From assembly GCF_008329435.1 (NCBI RefSeq), contig NZ_NPKN01000008.1, positions 62,001 to 126,000 on the forward strand: a stretch of 64,000 nt of DNA, given 5' to 3'. The DNA comes from Rhodanobacter sp. T12-5. Its GTDB lineage: Bacteria; Pseudomonadota; Gammaproteobacteria; Xanthomonadales; Rhodanobacteraceae. The translations under genes were made by a program, and so were the position numbers. The notes under the pieces were generated by a model. It did no database searches and was not told where the DNA came from. It saw only the letters and a list, made by a program, of their open reading frames with translations. Below, piece by piece: positions 16,243-25,130 of the stretch. Every line of letters begins with the position of its first letter. Within the stretch, counting starts at the first letter, position 1.

Positions 16243-17322
16243 ATGCCCACTGACATCCCAGCCAAGCCACGAGGCGTTCAGCGAGTGCTGGGCTGGCGAC
16301 GCGTGCGCTATCCGTCCGGCGCGGCGGTACTGCTGGGGCTGCTGCTCATGCCGGGCTGGAAGGACCACTACTGGATCCTGTTCGCACGCCTGCTCTTCGT
16401 CGCGCTGACCGCCACGCTTGCCTTCGGCCTGTTCGAAAAATGGCCGACGCGTCAGCCGCGGTGGATCGCGCGCTGGGTCCTCCAGATCGCCGCGGTGGCG
16501 ATCGTGATTCCACTCGCGGCATGGGTGGCCTATTTCGCGACCACTCAAAGCGATCCCGTGCCGTTCTGGCGGGACAGCGATCGCCTCATGGGCTTCGGCT
16601 TCATGACCTTCGTGGGCGTGTTGCTGGCGCCGTGGATGGCGGTGTCGGCGCTGATCGGCCAGATCAATGGCGAGGCGCAGCGGCAGTCGCTCTCCTTCGA
16701 GCTCGAACGCAGCGAGCTGGAACGCAAGGCGCTGGATGCGCGCATGCGATTGCTGCAGGCGCAGGTCGAACCGCACTTCCTGTTCAACACGCTGGCGAAC
16801 GTGCGCGAACTGGTGGATTCCGGTTCGCCACACGCATCGGTGGTGCTTGGCAGCCTGATCGCCTACCTGCGCGCCGCGGTGCCTCGCCTGCACAATCCGG
16901 CCACCACACTGGCGCAGGAAATCGACCTGGTGCGCGCGTATCTCGAAGTGATGCACATGCGCATCCCTGACCGCCTGCAGTACACGCTGCATGTCGAGGA
17001 GGCCGCCCTCGTGCTGCTTTGCCCGCCGATGACGCTGTTGACCTTGGTCGAGAATGCCGTGCGTCACGGCATCGATCCCGGCGAGGATGGCGGCCGGATC
17101 GAAGTTCGCGTGACGCTGCGCCAAGGCCGGTGTCTCGCCCAGGTCATCGATACCGGCGTCGGCCTGCAGCCCGCTGGCGACAGTCTGGGTACCGGGCTGA
17201 CGACACTGCGCGAACGCCTGCAGCTGACCTTTGGCCACGATGCGCAACTGCGACTGAGCGAAGTCGTTCCGCATGGCGTCTGCGCCGAGCTGGAATTCCC
17301 CGCACGCATGGAGGCTGCATGA
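16243..17322 (+). CDS. LytS/YehU-family sensor histidine kinase
   Basis: 359 residues. The N-terminal half has about four transmembrane helices with no recognisable ligand domain. A coiled linker (LSFELERSELERKALDARMRLL) leads to the His_kinase domain, with the phosphoacceptor His178 in VEPHFLFNTLANV, as in the LytS/AgrC-like class. The ATP-binding half has LVENAVRHGI (N box), VIDTGVGL (G1) and GTGLTTLRERLQL (G2). It signals to the LytTR regulator encoded next, whose start codon overlaps its stop (ATGA), so the pair is translated together. The signal is unknown. Confidence 0.92.
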   Translation: MPTDIPAKPRGVQRVLGWRRVRYPSGAAVLLGLLLMPGWKDHYWILFARLLFVALTATLAFGLFEKWPTRQPRWIARWVLQIAAVAIVIPLAAWVAYFATTQSDPVPFWRDSDRLMGFGFMTFVGVLLAPWMAVSALIGQINGEAQRQSLSFELERSELERKALDARMRLLQAQVEPHFLFNTLANVRELVDSGSPHASVVLGSLIAYLRAAVPRLHNPATTLAQEIDLVRAYLEVMHMRIPDRLQYTLHVEEAALVLLCPPMTLLTLVENAVRHGIDPGEDGGRIEVRVTLRQGRCLAQVIDTGVGLQPAGDSLGTGLTTLRERLQLTFGHDAQLRLSEVVPHGVCAELEFPARMEAA

Positions 17323-18101
17323 TCGCGCGAAACCCGAGCGCCCTGATTGCCGACGACGAGCCGTTGTTGCGCAAGGCACTGGCGCGCCTGCTGGCGCAGG
17401 CCTGGCCGGAACTCGAGGTCGTGGCGCAGGCGCGCAATGGCCGCGAGGCGGTCGAGCAGTTCGAGGCCCGGCGACCGGACATCTGCTTTCTCGATGTGCA
17501 GATGCCCGGGCTGTCGGGCGTGGAGGCGGCGCGTCATATCGGCCGGCGAGCTCACATCGTGTTTGTCACGGCGTTCGACCAGTACGCCGTGCAGGCCTTC
17601 GAACACGGCGCACTCGACTATCTGGTCAAGCCGGTGGAGCCGGCACGCCTGGCCGACACGGTGACGCGGCTGCGTGAGCGATGGCTCACCGCGCAACCCG
17701 CGATCGATGCCGAGACGCTGATCGAACAACTCGCGACGCGTCTTCGCAAGGACAGCGCGCCCGCTGCTCTGCAATGGATTCGCGCCTCGGTGGGATCAAC
17801 GGTGCGGATGATCGCGGTCGGCGACATCGACTTTCTTCGCTCCGACGAGAAATACACGCGAATTGCCTGGCGCGACGAGGGCAAGCCGGTCGAAGCGCTC
17901 ATCCGCGCGCCATTGAAGGAACTGGTGGCCCAGCTCGACGCCACGCAGTTCGCGCAGGTGCATCGCGCCGTGGTGGTGAACCTTCACGCCATCAGCCACG
18001 TGACGCGAGGTGAGAACGAAACCGCACGGATTCACCTGAAGGCACGCGACGACGTGCTGCCGGTAAGCCGCCACTACCTGCACCTCTTTCGCCAGATGTG
18101 A
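17319..18101 (+). CDS. LytTR-family response regulator
   Basis: 260 residues from an ATG that overlaps the kinase stop. The receiver domain covers residues 7-120, with acidic residues Asp12/Asp13, phosphoacceptor Asp59 in ICFLDVQMPG, Thr in FVTAFDQYAV and Lys in YLVKPVEP. A linker follows, then a LytTR DNA-binding domain (residues about 155-258) with IDFLRSDEKYTRI, QVHRAVVVNLHAI and LPVSRHYLHLF. It would bind direct repeats upstream of its target genes. The DUF2306/DUF4386 membrane genes just upstream are candidate targets by position. Confidence 0.93.
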   Translation: MIARNPSALIADDEPLLRKALARLLAQAWPELEVVAQARNGREAVEQFEARRPDICFLDVQMPGLSGVEAARHIGRRAHIVFVTAFDQYAVQAFEHGALDYLVKPVEPARLADTVTRLRERWLTAQPAIDAETLIEQLATRLRKDSAPAALQWIRASVGSTVRMIAVGDIDFLRSDEKYTRIAWRDEGKPVEALIRAPLKELVAQLDATQFAQVHRAVVVNLHAISHVTRGENETARIHLKARDDVLPVSRHYLHLFRQM

Positions 18102-18143
18102 CCCGGGGTCGACCGAGGTCTTCCACCGGGCCGGAACGCCTTG

Positions 18144-18794
18144 TCAGTAATCGCGCACGTCGAGCAGCATGAAACAGCGCGCGCTGTAGTCCCCGCCACG
18201 CGGCCAGGCCACTTCGTTCAGCGCCAGCGTGCCGGCCGTCCACAGCTCGTTGTCGAGCAGCGCTTTGCAGCGCGAGTCGCCCTCTTCGGCATGGCTGTGC
18301 ACCAGGCGCAGCCAGTGCAGCTCGGGGCTGAGCGCTTCGCGTTTCAATGCGGCCTCGATCGACGTCAGCGCTTCGGCCGGCATGTTCGCGGCGTCCGCGC
18401 CGCGCGCGCTGAACGGGCCGATGAACACGTCCCAGGTGCGCACGCCGATCTCCCACGCCGCGATCCGCACCTTGCGGTCGTCGGTGACGTACCAGCACGC
18501 GGCCAGCAGCGGGTGGAACACGCTCTGCTCGAACGTGTGCAACGCATTGCGACAACCGGCTTCGCCGGCACCCATGCCGGCGAAGCTCTCCTCGATGCGG
18601 CGTTCCTCGCCAAGCACCACGTCGACATCGAGCCGGCCCGGCCCGCCCACGGCGCCTTCGTGCCATTCGGCGCGGATGGCCGGGAAGTCGCCATCGGTCA
18701 CCAGCCAGCCGTCTTCATCGGCTTCCAGCTCGACATCGTGCCGTTCGAACAAGCGGAGCAGGTATTTTTGTAGCGCCACACTGTCCATCGTCAT
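18144..18794 (-). CDS. DUF6348-like protein
   Basis: 216 residues from the ATG at 18794, which overlaps the stop of the upstream metallopeptidase gene by 4 bp (ATGA), so the two are coupled; the frame itself extends upstream to 18896. It is cytosolic, acidic and Trp-rich: EADEDGWLVTDGDFPAIRAEW, VDVVLGEERRIEESFAGMG, HPLLAACWYV and WDVFIGPFSARG. The architecture matches what I recall as DUF6348, a family of unknown role, possibly an immunity-like or SUKH-like protein; that last point is speculation. It ends convergently with the LytTR regulator. Confidence 0.65.
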   Translation of the reverse strand: MTMDSVALQKYLLRLFERHDVELEADEDGWLVTDGDFPAIRAEWHEGAVGGPGRLDVDVVLGEERRIEESFAGMGAGEAGCRNALHTFEQSVFHPLLAACWYVTDDRKVRIAAWEIGVRTWDVFIGPFSARGADAANMPAEALTSIEAALKREALSPELHWLRLVHSHAEEGDSRCKALLDNELWTAGTLALNEVAWPRGGDYSARCFMLLDVRDY

Positions 18795-19309
18795 TCCCGT
18801 GGGTTCGCGTCGATCGTCGAGGGCAACTCGCGCCAGGTCAGGTACACGCGCAGGTCGAACTCCAGTTGGTGATAGTCCGCCAGCATGTACGTGCACAGCT
18901 GGTAGAACGCCTTGTTGTGGTCCATCTCTTTCAGGTGGGCCAGTTCGTGCACCACGATCATGCGCAGGAATTCCGGCGCGGCGGCCTTGAACAGCGTCGC
19001 CACGCGGATCTCCTTCTTCGCCTTGAGCTTGCCGCCCTGCACGCGCGAGATCGCCGTGTGCAGACCGAGTGCATTGCGCACGACATCGAGCTTGCTGTCG
19101 TACAGCACCTTGTCGATGCCGGGCGCGTTTTTCAGGTGCTGCTGTTTCAACGCCGCCGTATAGGCGTACAGCGCCTTGTCACTCTGCACCTCGTGGCGCC
19201 CCGGATAACGCCTGGCCAGGTGCTCGCCGAGGCGCTCCTGCGCAATCAGCTCGCGCACCTTGTCCTGCAAGGTGACGGGATAGGCCTGAAGGTATTTCAG
19301 CGGGATCAT
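18791..19309 (-). CDS. YgjP-like zinc metallopeptidase (M48/DUF45)
   Basis: 172 residues from the ATG at 19309 (MIPLKYLQ), preferred over an upstream ATG at 19363 that would overlap the divergent VOC gene. The zinc-protease signature HELAHLKEMDHNKAFY has the HExxH pair and a third ligand in DH, typical of YgjP/DUF45 proteins. The basic middle (TAALKQQHLKNAPGIDKVLYDSKL, GGKLKAKKEIRVATL) is also typical. The family is of uncertain physiological role and probably acts on cytosolic peptides. It is first in a two-gene leftward unit with the DUF6348-like gene. Confidence 0.85.
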   Translation of the reverse strand: MIPLKYLQAYPVTLQDKVRELIAQERLGEHLARRYPGRHEVQSDKALYAYTAALKQQHLKNAPGIDKVLYDSKLDVVRNALGLHTAISRVQGGKLKAKKEIRVATLFKAAAPEFLRMIVVHELAHLKEMDHNKAFYQLCTYMLADYHQLEFDLRVYLTWRELPSTIDANPRE

Positions 19310-19361
19310 GCGCGTATTCTCGCACTGCGCCGATTCGCGCGCCGTCCAGCGGAGACGATCC

Positions 19362-19745
19362 ATGCATCACAGCCGACTCAGCACCCTCGTCATCGACTGC
19401 CAGGTCGACGACCTCGCCACGGCCACGGCATTCTGGAGCCAGGCCCTGGGCAAGCCGGTCGCCGATCCCGACCAGGATGGCGACGGCAGATACGCGGAAC
19501 TGCGGACCGCCGCGGACGAGCCGATCATCCTGCTGCAAAAGGTGGATCACGCCAGCCGCGTGCACCTGGATATCGAGACGGACGACCTCGATGCGGAAGT
19601 GGCGCGGCTGGAGCAACTCGGCGCGCAGCGCGTGGCGTTCGTGCGGGAGCGCTGGTGGGTCATGGAAGCACCCACCGGTCATCGCTTCTGCGTGGTGCGG
19701 CCACAGCGCGAGGTACCCGGGCGGCACCTCAATCGCTGGGAATGA
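19362..19745 (+). CDS. VOC-family (glyoxalase/dioxygenase fold) protein
   Basis: 127 residues from the ATG at 19362. A single VOC module with paired beta-alpha-beta-beta-beta halves: VIDCQVDDLATATAFWSQALG in the first and VHLDIETDDLDAEVARLEQLGAQRV...WWVMEAPTGHRFCVV in the second. Candidate metal residues are the His of VHLDIE and the Glu of VMEAP. The family also covers glyoxalases, bleomycin-resistance proteins and dioxygenases, so the substrate cannot be named. It is divergent from the YgjP-like gene, with 52 bp between starts. Confidence 0.8.
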   Translation: MHHSRLSTLVIDCQVDDLATATAFWSQALGKPVADPDQDGDGRYAELRTAADEPIILLQKVDHASRVHLDIETDDLDAEVARLEQLGAQRVAFVRERWWVMEAPTGHRFCVVRPQREVPGRHLNRWE

Positions 19746-19749
19746 TGAG

Positions 19750-21978
19750 CTAGATGTCGAAGCGATAGCTCAGCTTGACCAGCAATTGTTCGTCGTCGCG
19801 CAGCGCGAAGCTGTTGCTGAACACGTCGCCGGTGGTACGCGCATAGCCATCCATGGCATAGCCACCGCGTCCGTAGACCACGTACAGGTAGGACAGCGGC
19901 GCCAGCTCGTAGCGGTAACGGATCTGCAGGCCGAGATTGCGCACGCTGAAGTCGCCGACATCGTCGGCGCTGGCCACGGCACGGCCATTGGCGTCGACGC
20001 GATAGCCGCCGCGTGACCGCGCATCCAACCCGATCGCCTGCAGTTTCAGGCGCAGCTCCTGGCGGTCGTCGATGCTCCAGTCGAAGCCGGCATCCAGCTG
20101 CAGGGTGTGTTCGTCGAAGCGGCCGATCAGGTTGTCGTGCTGCCATACCAGCCAGTCCGGAATGTGCTCGTAGTAGGGGCCGGCATACACGCTGAACGCG
20201 TCGCTGATGAAATAGGTCGGGATGAACTTGATGTTGTAGCCGATCTGGCGGTTGCCGCCGAGGCCGCCGCTGAGCATTTCCGCATCCAGCTTGAACGCCC
20301 AGTCGCCGTGGCGCGGGCTGATCCGTTCGTAGAAGAAGTCGAGCGATGGCGGAAGGAACAGTGCGCCGTGCCCGCGCGTGAGCAGGTCATCCCAGCCGGC
20401 ACTGTTGATGTTGATCTGCGCATCCTCAGTGGCGCCGTCGCGCAGCTCGCTGGTGCGCCGGATGCGCAGCTGGCGACGCAGGCGCAGGCCGTGGTCGTTG
20501 TCCAGCGCGTCGATGCGGAAATGCCAGTCGTGCGAACTGTAGGCGGAATCCGCCGGCAACGCCGTGTTGCGCTTGCGCACTTCCCAATGCGCGTAGTTGA
20601 AATTGTTGCGCGGGAGATAACCGAAATCGTTGATCTGCAACTGATCGCCGAAATGCATGCCCAGCCATTGCTGGCGCCAGCCGCCGCCCATCTCGTAATC
20701 GGCAATCAAGGTCGCGCCGCTGTCGCGCGTGCGCGTGCCGGACTGCAGGATGTCGCTGCCGACCACGTTGGTCGCGATGGTCAGCTTCGGCGTCGGCTGC
20801 CAATGATGGTCGACGCCGAGCACGGTCGCCTGTCGATCCAGCCATGGCCGGTCGACCCGGGTCAGCAGCATGCCCAGGCTCTGCGAGCCGAAATCATGGG
20901 TCACCCGCGCCGCGCCGAAGAAACGGCCGGCCTCGCCGTCCTCGTCCGCCGCCAGTACGCCGTAACTGGTGCTGCCGACACTGCCGTTGAGCTTCACCGC
21001 GGCATTGATGTCGGCGGCGCCGTGGCCGTCGTCGGAGGGGCCGCCGACACGTCGGGTGTAGACCAGCTGGCTGTTGTCGTCCAGCAGGCTGAAATCGAAG
21101 ATGCCCTGGTTCTCGGTGAAGAACGGCCGCTTGTCGCTGACATAGGTTTCGGTGGCACCGAAGTTGACCACCAGATCGTCGCTCTCGACCTGGCCGAAAT
21201 CCGGATTCAGCGCCGCGGTCAGCTGGAACTGGCCACTCGGCTTCCACAGGATGTCGGCGCCCTCCTGCACGTGGCTGCGGCCACGCACATGATCGTACAG
21301 GCCGGACACATAGGGTGTGATCGCCAGCAATGACTGGCTGTACGTGGGCACCTCGACCGGGTTGAAATCCGACAGGAAGCGCGAGCGCATGAAGCTGGCC
21401 ACCGGCCACGCATCGCGCTCGCCGGTCGAGCCCGTCACGCGGTCGAGGTAGATGCCGAGCGTGCGCTTGCCGTCCTGCGCGATGTGCATCGGCGCGGTGT
21501 ACCACGGGATCAGTATCTCGACCGTCCAGCCGGCGGCGTCTTCGCTCACCGCATGCTGCCAGTTGCCGTCCCAGTCGGTATTGAAGTTGGATTCGTTCGT
21601 AACCACGGCGTCGTTGATGCCGCCGGTGGAGCTGACCACGAAGTCGTAGCCGGTGCGACCGTTGCCGTCGAAGTCGACCATCAGGTTCACGCGGTCGACC
21701 TGATCCTTGAAGTCGCGCTGCACGCGCTGTCGCGTGCGCGGGACGTCGGCCGGTTGCTCGCAGCGAAAGGCCACGGCCAGCCCGTCCGGCGTAGCCAGAA
21801 TCCAGGCCTCGGTCGGCAGCGAGGAGGGTTTGCCGGTGAGCGGCTGGGTCTGCCGAAAGTCGGTGACATGCCGTGCCCCCGCCCATTCGCCGGGGCTTAG
21901 ATGGCCGTCGATCTCGACGGCAAACACGGGTGCCGACAATGCGGCAAGAACAAGAAACAACAGGCATGCCATGCGCAT
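19750..21978 (-). CDS. DUF5916 outer-membrane protein with CBM9-like domain
   Basis: 742 residues from the ATG at 21978; the frame extends upstream without support. There is a signal peptide (MACLLFLVLAALSAPVFA, cleavage before VEIDG). Residues 20-200 form a CBM9-like/DOMON-type beta-sandwich (VEIDGHLSPGEW, VAFRCEQP, VDFDGNGRTGYDFVVSSTGG, WTVEILIPWYT). Residues about 210-742 have alternating amphipathic strands ending in YRFDI, consistent with a beta-barrel in the outer membrane (DUF5916). The family's role is unknown; carbohydrate or glycan contact is suggested by the CBM9-like part. It is last in the leftward series from arginase. Confidence 0.85.
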   Translation of the reverse strand: MRMACLLFLVLAALSAPVFAVEIDGHLSPGEWAGARHVTDFRQTQPLTGKPSSLPTEAWILATPDGLAVAFRCEQPADVPRTRQRVQRDFKDQVDRVNLMVDFDGNGRTGYDFVVSSTGGINDAVVTNESNFNTDWDGNWQHAVSEDAAGWTVEILIPWYTAPMHIAQDGKRTLGIYLDRVTGSTGERDAWPVASFMRSRFLSDFNPVEVPTYSQSLLAITPYVSGLYDHVRGRSHVQEGADILWKPSGQFQLTAALNPDFGQVESDDLVVNFGATETYVSDKRPFFTENQGIFDFSLLDDNSQLVYTRRVGGPSDDGHGAADINAAVKLNGSVGSTSYGVLAADEDGEAGRFFGAARVTHDFGSQSLGMLLTRVDRPWLDRQATVLGVDHHWQPTPKLTIATNVVGSDILQSGTRTRDSGATLIADYEMGGGWRQQWLGMHFGDQLQINDFGYLPRNNFNYAHWEVRKRNTALPADSAYSSHDWHFRIDALDNDHGLRLRRQLRIRRTSELRDGATEDAQININSAGWDDLLTRGHGALFLPPSLDFFYERISPRHGDWAFKLDAEMLSGGLGGNRQIGYNIKFIPTYFISDAFSVYAGPYYEHIPDWLVWQHDNLIGRFDEHTLQLDAGFDWSIDDRQELRLKLQAIGLDARSRGGYRVDANGRAVASADDVGDFSVRNLGLQIRYRYELAPLSYLYVVYGRGGYAMDGYARTTGDVFSNSFALRDDEQLLVKLSYRFDI

Positions 21979-22148
21979 GTCGTGGGGACTTCCAGTGGGG
22001 ACTGTGCGGGATTGCGCCTGCGACGACGTACTCGCCGCAGCAGATAGATGCACAGATTGCCGTCAGGGTTTAGCTGTCGGCCAGAGCCATTGGTCACGCA
22101 CGCGTGATCACGCTTGTTCCTGGCCGATCGCGACCCCTCGCGTGCGCC

Positions 22149-22478
22149 TCACGGCAGTCGCTTGCGTCCCCAGACAAGGTGACGCAGCAGCATGGCCAGC
22201 ACCAGCACGACGGTGAACGCGCCGTAGCCGTAAAGCGCCGGCAACACCTGCTGCCAGATGGCGCCGCTGGCGCGGCCGAAGCCATCGACCGTGGGCAACT
22301 CGACCCTGTCGAAACCGATCACCGCACATTCCGCCGCGGCCAGCAGCGCCAGCGACAGGGCGACGACATCGAAAACGCGCCGGAACGACGTGCGCGGCAG
22401 ACTCTTCGGGTAGGCCCAGTAGCCCCAGCAAAGGATCAGCAGCCAGGGCGCGAGCAGCAGGATGGCGAGGTAACGCAT
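22149..22478 (-). CDS. Small membrane protein
   Basis: 109 residues with three hydrophobic segments: LAILLLAPWLLILCWGYWAY at the N-terminus, VFDVVALSLALLAAAECAVIGF, and YGYGAFTVVLVLAMLLRHLVW near the basic C-terminus. No family was recognised. It lies 33 bp after the trpS stop on the same strand and is likely co-transcribed with it. Confidence 0.7.
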   Translation of the reverse strand: MRYLAILLLAPWLLILCWGYWAYPKSLPRTSFRRVFDVVALSLALLAAAECAVIGFDRVELPTVDGFGRASGAIWQQVLPALYGYGAFTVVLVLAMLLRHLVWGRKRLP

Positions 22479-22511
22479 CGATCAATCACTCCGTTGGCGT
22501 GGTGCCGCGCG

Positions 22512-23876
22512 TCACTCCTGCGCGGCGAGTCGATCCAGCGCATCACGCAATTGCGCCAGCGCATCGTCACGTGCCTGCTCGTCGCGATAATCGGGAGTGC
22601 TGGCCACCGTCTCGCCATCCAGCGCCAGGCTCATGCCAAGGGGACGGATCTGCAGCTCGGCAGCGCCCGCACCCAACGACCTGATCTGCTTCTGCAGCGC
22701 ACCGGCCGCCTTCGGATCGGCAAACGACCGGGACAGCAGCAACTCCTCGCCGTCCGCGGAAAACAGGCGAAAGCGGAAGTTACCATCGGCGTCGCGGAAA
22801 CTGGCGAAGCGCGGCAATTTGCCCTGCTTCGACGGGACCTTCGGCCGACCGGCAGGCGTTGGCGCCGTGGTCATCGCGCGCAAACCCAGCACCTCGCGCA
22901 ATGCGGCCAGCTTCGGCGTGGCGACCGCGCGCGCCTTCTGCGCACCCTGTTGCAGGATCGTCTCGATCGCGGCGGGGTCGGCCATCAGCGCCTCGTAGCG
23001 TTCGCGCATCGGCGCCACGTCGGCTTCGATGCGCTCGTACAACACCTGCTTCGCTTCGCCCCAGCCGATGCCGTCGAGCAAGGCCTGGCGGAACGCCGCC
23101 GTCTCCACTTCGCTGGCGAATGCGCGAAAGAGGGTGAACACCGCGCAGTTTTCCGGATTCTTCGGCTCGCCGGGCAGCCGCGAGTCGGTGACGATGCGCA
23201 TGATCGCCTCGCGCAACTGCCGGCTGCCGCCAGCGAACAGCGGGATCGTGTTGTCGTAGCTCTTCGACATCTTGCGCCCGTCCAGGCCGGGCAGCGTGGC
23301 CACCTGGTCCTCGATCAACGCCTCCGGCAGCACGAAGAACGCATGGCCGTGGAGGTGATTGAAGCGCTGACCGAGATCGCGCGCCATCTCGATATGCTGG
23401 ATCTGGTCACGACCCACCGGCACCTGGTTCGCATCGAACGCCAGGATGTCGGCCGCCATCAGTACCGGATACATGTACAGGCCGGCGGTGATGCCGGCAT
23501 CCGCGTCATCGCCGATTTCCGTATTGCGATCCACGGCGGCCTTGTAGGCATGCGCACGGTTGAGCATGCCTTTGGAGGCGATGCAGGTAAGGAACCAGGT
23601 CAGTTCCGGGATCTCCGGAATATCCGACTGCCGGTAGAGCGTCACCCGCTGCGGGTCGAGGCCCGCAGCCAACCAGCTCGCGGCGATCTCCAGCCGCGAC
23701 CGCTCGATGCGCGAGGCATCGTCGCTCTTGATCAGCGCATGGTAGTCGGCCATGAAATAGAACGCGTCGACCTCATCGCGGCGGCTCGCCTCGATGGCCG
23801 GGCGGATCGCGCCGACGTAGTTGCCCAGGTGAGGAGTGCCGGTGGTGGTGATGCCGGTGAGTACACGAGTCTGCAT
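22512..23876 (-). CDS. trpS: Tryptophan--tRNA ligase
   Basis: Class I aminoacyl-tRNA synthetase that charges tRNA-Trp. From the ATG at 23876 it has 454 residues, against about 330-340 for most bacterial TrpS. The HIGH-equivalent TPHLGNYVG lies near the N-terminus and the KMSKS loop is intact in GRKMSKSYDNTIPLF; GRDQIQHIEMARDLGQRFN is the usual central segment. After about residue 345 a Pro/Lys linker leads to an extra domain (FASFRDADGNFRFRLFSADGEELL.SRSFADPKAAGALQKQIRSLG) that resembles DUF1508/YegP units. Long TrpS forms occur in Xanthomonadales. It starts 30 bp after the arginase stop. Confidence 0.95.
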   Translation of the reverse strand: MQTRVLTGITTTGTPHLGNYVGAIRPAIEASRRDEVDAFYFMADYHALIKSDDASRIERSRLEIAASWLAAGLDPQRVTLYRQSDIPEIPELTWFLTCIASKGMLNRAHAYKAAVDRNTEIGDDADAGITAGLYMYPVLMAADILAFDANQVPVGRDQIQHIEMARDLGQRFNHLHGHAFFVLPEALIEDQVATLPGLDGRKMSKSYDNTIPLFAGGSRQLREAIMRIVTDSRLPGEPKNPENCAVFTLFRAFASEVETAAFRQALLDGIGWGEAKQVLYERIEADVAPMRERYEALMADPAAIETILQQGAQKARAVATPKLAALREVLGLRAMTTAPTPAGRPKVPSKQGKLPRFASFRDADGNFRFRLFSADGEELLLSRSFADPKAAGALQKQIRSLGAGAAELQIRPLGMSLALDGETVASTPDYRDEQARDDALAQLRDALDRLAAQE

Positions 23877-23906
23877 GGGGTTTCGCTTGGGTTCGAGACG
23901 CTGCAA

Positions 23907-24821
23907 TCAGCGGATGAGCGTGGACTTGCCGAACAGCGATTCGACCAGGTCCACCGCCAGCTTGCCGGTCTGGTTGCGCTTGTCGTAGGCCGGATTCAGC
24001 TCGACGATGTCCAGCGATGCCATGCGACCCGTGTCGGCGATCATCTCCATGCACAGCTGCGCTTCGCGGTAATTCGGACCGCCGCGCACGGTGGTGCCGA
24101 CGCCGGGTGCAATGCTGGGGTCGAGAAAGTCGACGTCGAAGCTCACGTGCAGGTGCGTATTCTCGTCCATGCCGGCCAGGGCTTCTTCCATCACGCGCTT
24201 CATGCCGATCTCGTCGATGTGGCGCATGTCGTGGACCTGCATGTTCGCCTCGCGCACCAGCCGCTTCTCGCCCTCGTCGACCGAGCGAATGCCGATGTAG
24301 CGGAACACGTCCGGCGTGGTTGCCGGCGAGCTGCCGGTGAGCCCGGCAAGTTCGGCCGGACCGTTGCCACACAGGCAAGCCACCGGCATGCCGTGGATAT
24401 TGCCCGATGGCGTCGCATCGGCGGTATTGAAATCCGTATGCGCATCCAGCCACAACACGCGCAGCCGCTTGCCCTCGTCGAGGCAATAGCGGGCCACTGC
24501 CGAAATCGAGCCGATCGCCAGACAGTGGTCGCCACCGAGCATGATCGGCAGGCGGCCCGACTGCAACTCCTGGTGAACGGCCGTATAGACGGCCGTATTC
24601 CAAGCAACCACCTCGTCCAGATGGCGATAACCCTGTTCGGGCGGTTGCCACGGATTGAGCGGCCCCTGCAGGTTGCCGCGATCGATCACCGTTCGCCCGC
24701 AGCGCTCCAGTTTCGCGGCGAGGTTGGCCACCCGCAATGCCTCCGGCCCCATCGCGGCGCCACGATGGCCGGCGCCGATATCGGTGGGAACGCCGATCAG
24801 TGAAACGGGCTGTTTGCTCAT
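23907..24821 (-). CDS. rocF: Arginase
   Basis: Manganese hydrolase that converts L-arginine to ornithine and urea. From the ATG at 24821 (MSKQPVSLIGVP) it has 304 residues, the usual length; an in-frame extension to 24941 has no family similarity. The binuclear Mn ligands are all visible: GGDHCLAIG, WLDAHTDFNT and SFDVDFLDPSIAPG, with HGMPVACL as the substrate loop. The family is near agmatinase, but the length and HGMP loop fit arginase. It heads a leftward group with trpS, a small membrane protein and the DUF5916 gene. The 309-bp divergent region to the next gene holds its promoter, which I could not pin down. Confidence 0.93.
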   Translation of the reverse strand: MSKQPVSLIGVPTDIGAGHRGAAMGPEALRVANLAAKLERCGRTVIDRGNLQGPLNPWQPPEQGYRHLDEVVAWNTAVYTAVHQELQSGRLPIMLGGDHCLAIGSISAVARYCLDEGKRLRVLWLDAHTDFNTADATPSGNIHGMPVACLCGNGPAELAGLTGSSPATTPDVFRYIGIRSVDEGEKRLVREANMQVHDMRHIDEIGMKRVMEEALAGMDENTHLHVSFDVDFLDPSIAPGVGTTVRGGPNYREAQLCMEMIADTGRMASLDIVELNPAYDKRNQTGKLAVDLVESLFGKSTLIR

Positions 24822-25130
24822 AACTTGTTTACCTGCCTGTGGCATGTCGACTTCGCGCTGGCCGATCGCGCCGTCGAGATTCGGTGCGGCATTCGCCGGA
24901 TCGCGGCGCCATGCCGCCAACTCCGAACGAATCACCGCCATCCCTGTGAAAAAAACATTCGCGACACTACGTCGCAGACGGATTGAAGTTTACCGGAAAC
25001 AGCCCTTTCGGCGCCGGATCGCCTGCCGCTCGCGCGTTCGTGCTCGCACAATGCGCCGCTCCGGGCAGATAATCGCCCGGGCGTACATCAGCCTGGCGTC
25101 GGATGCGGGCCGCACTCAACGGAGAGCGCG

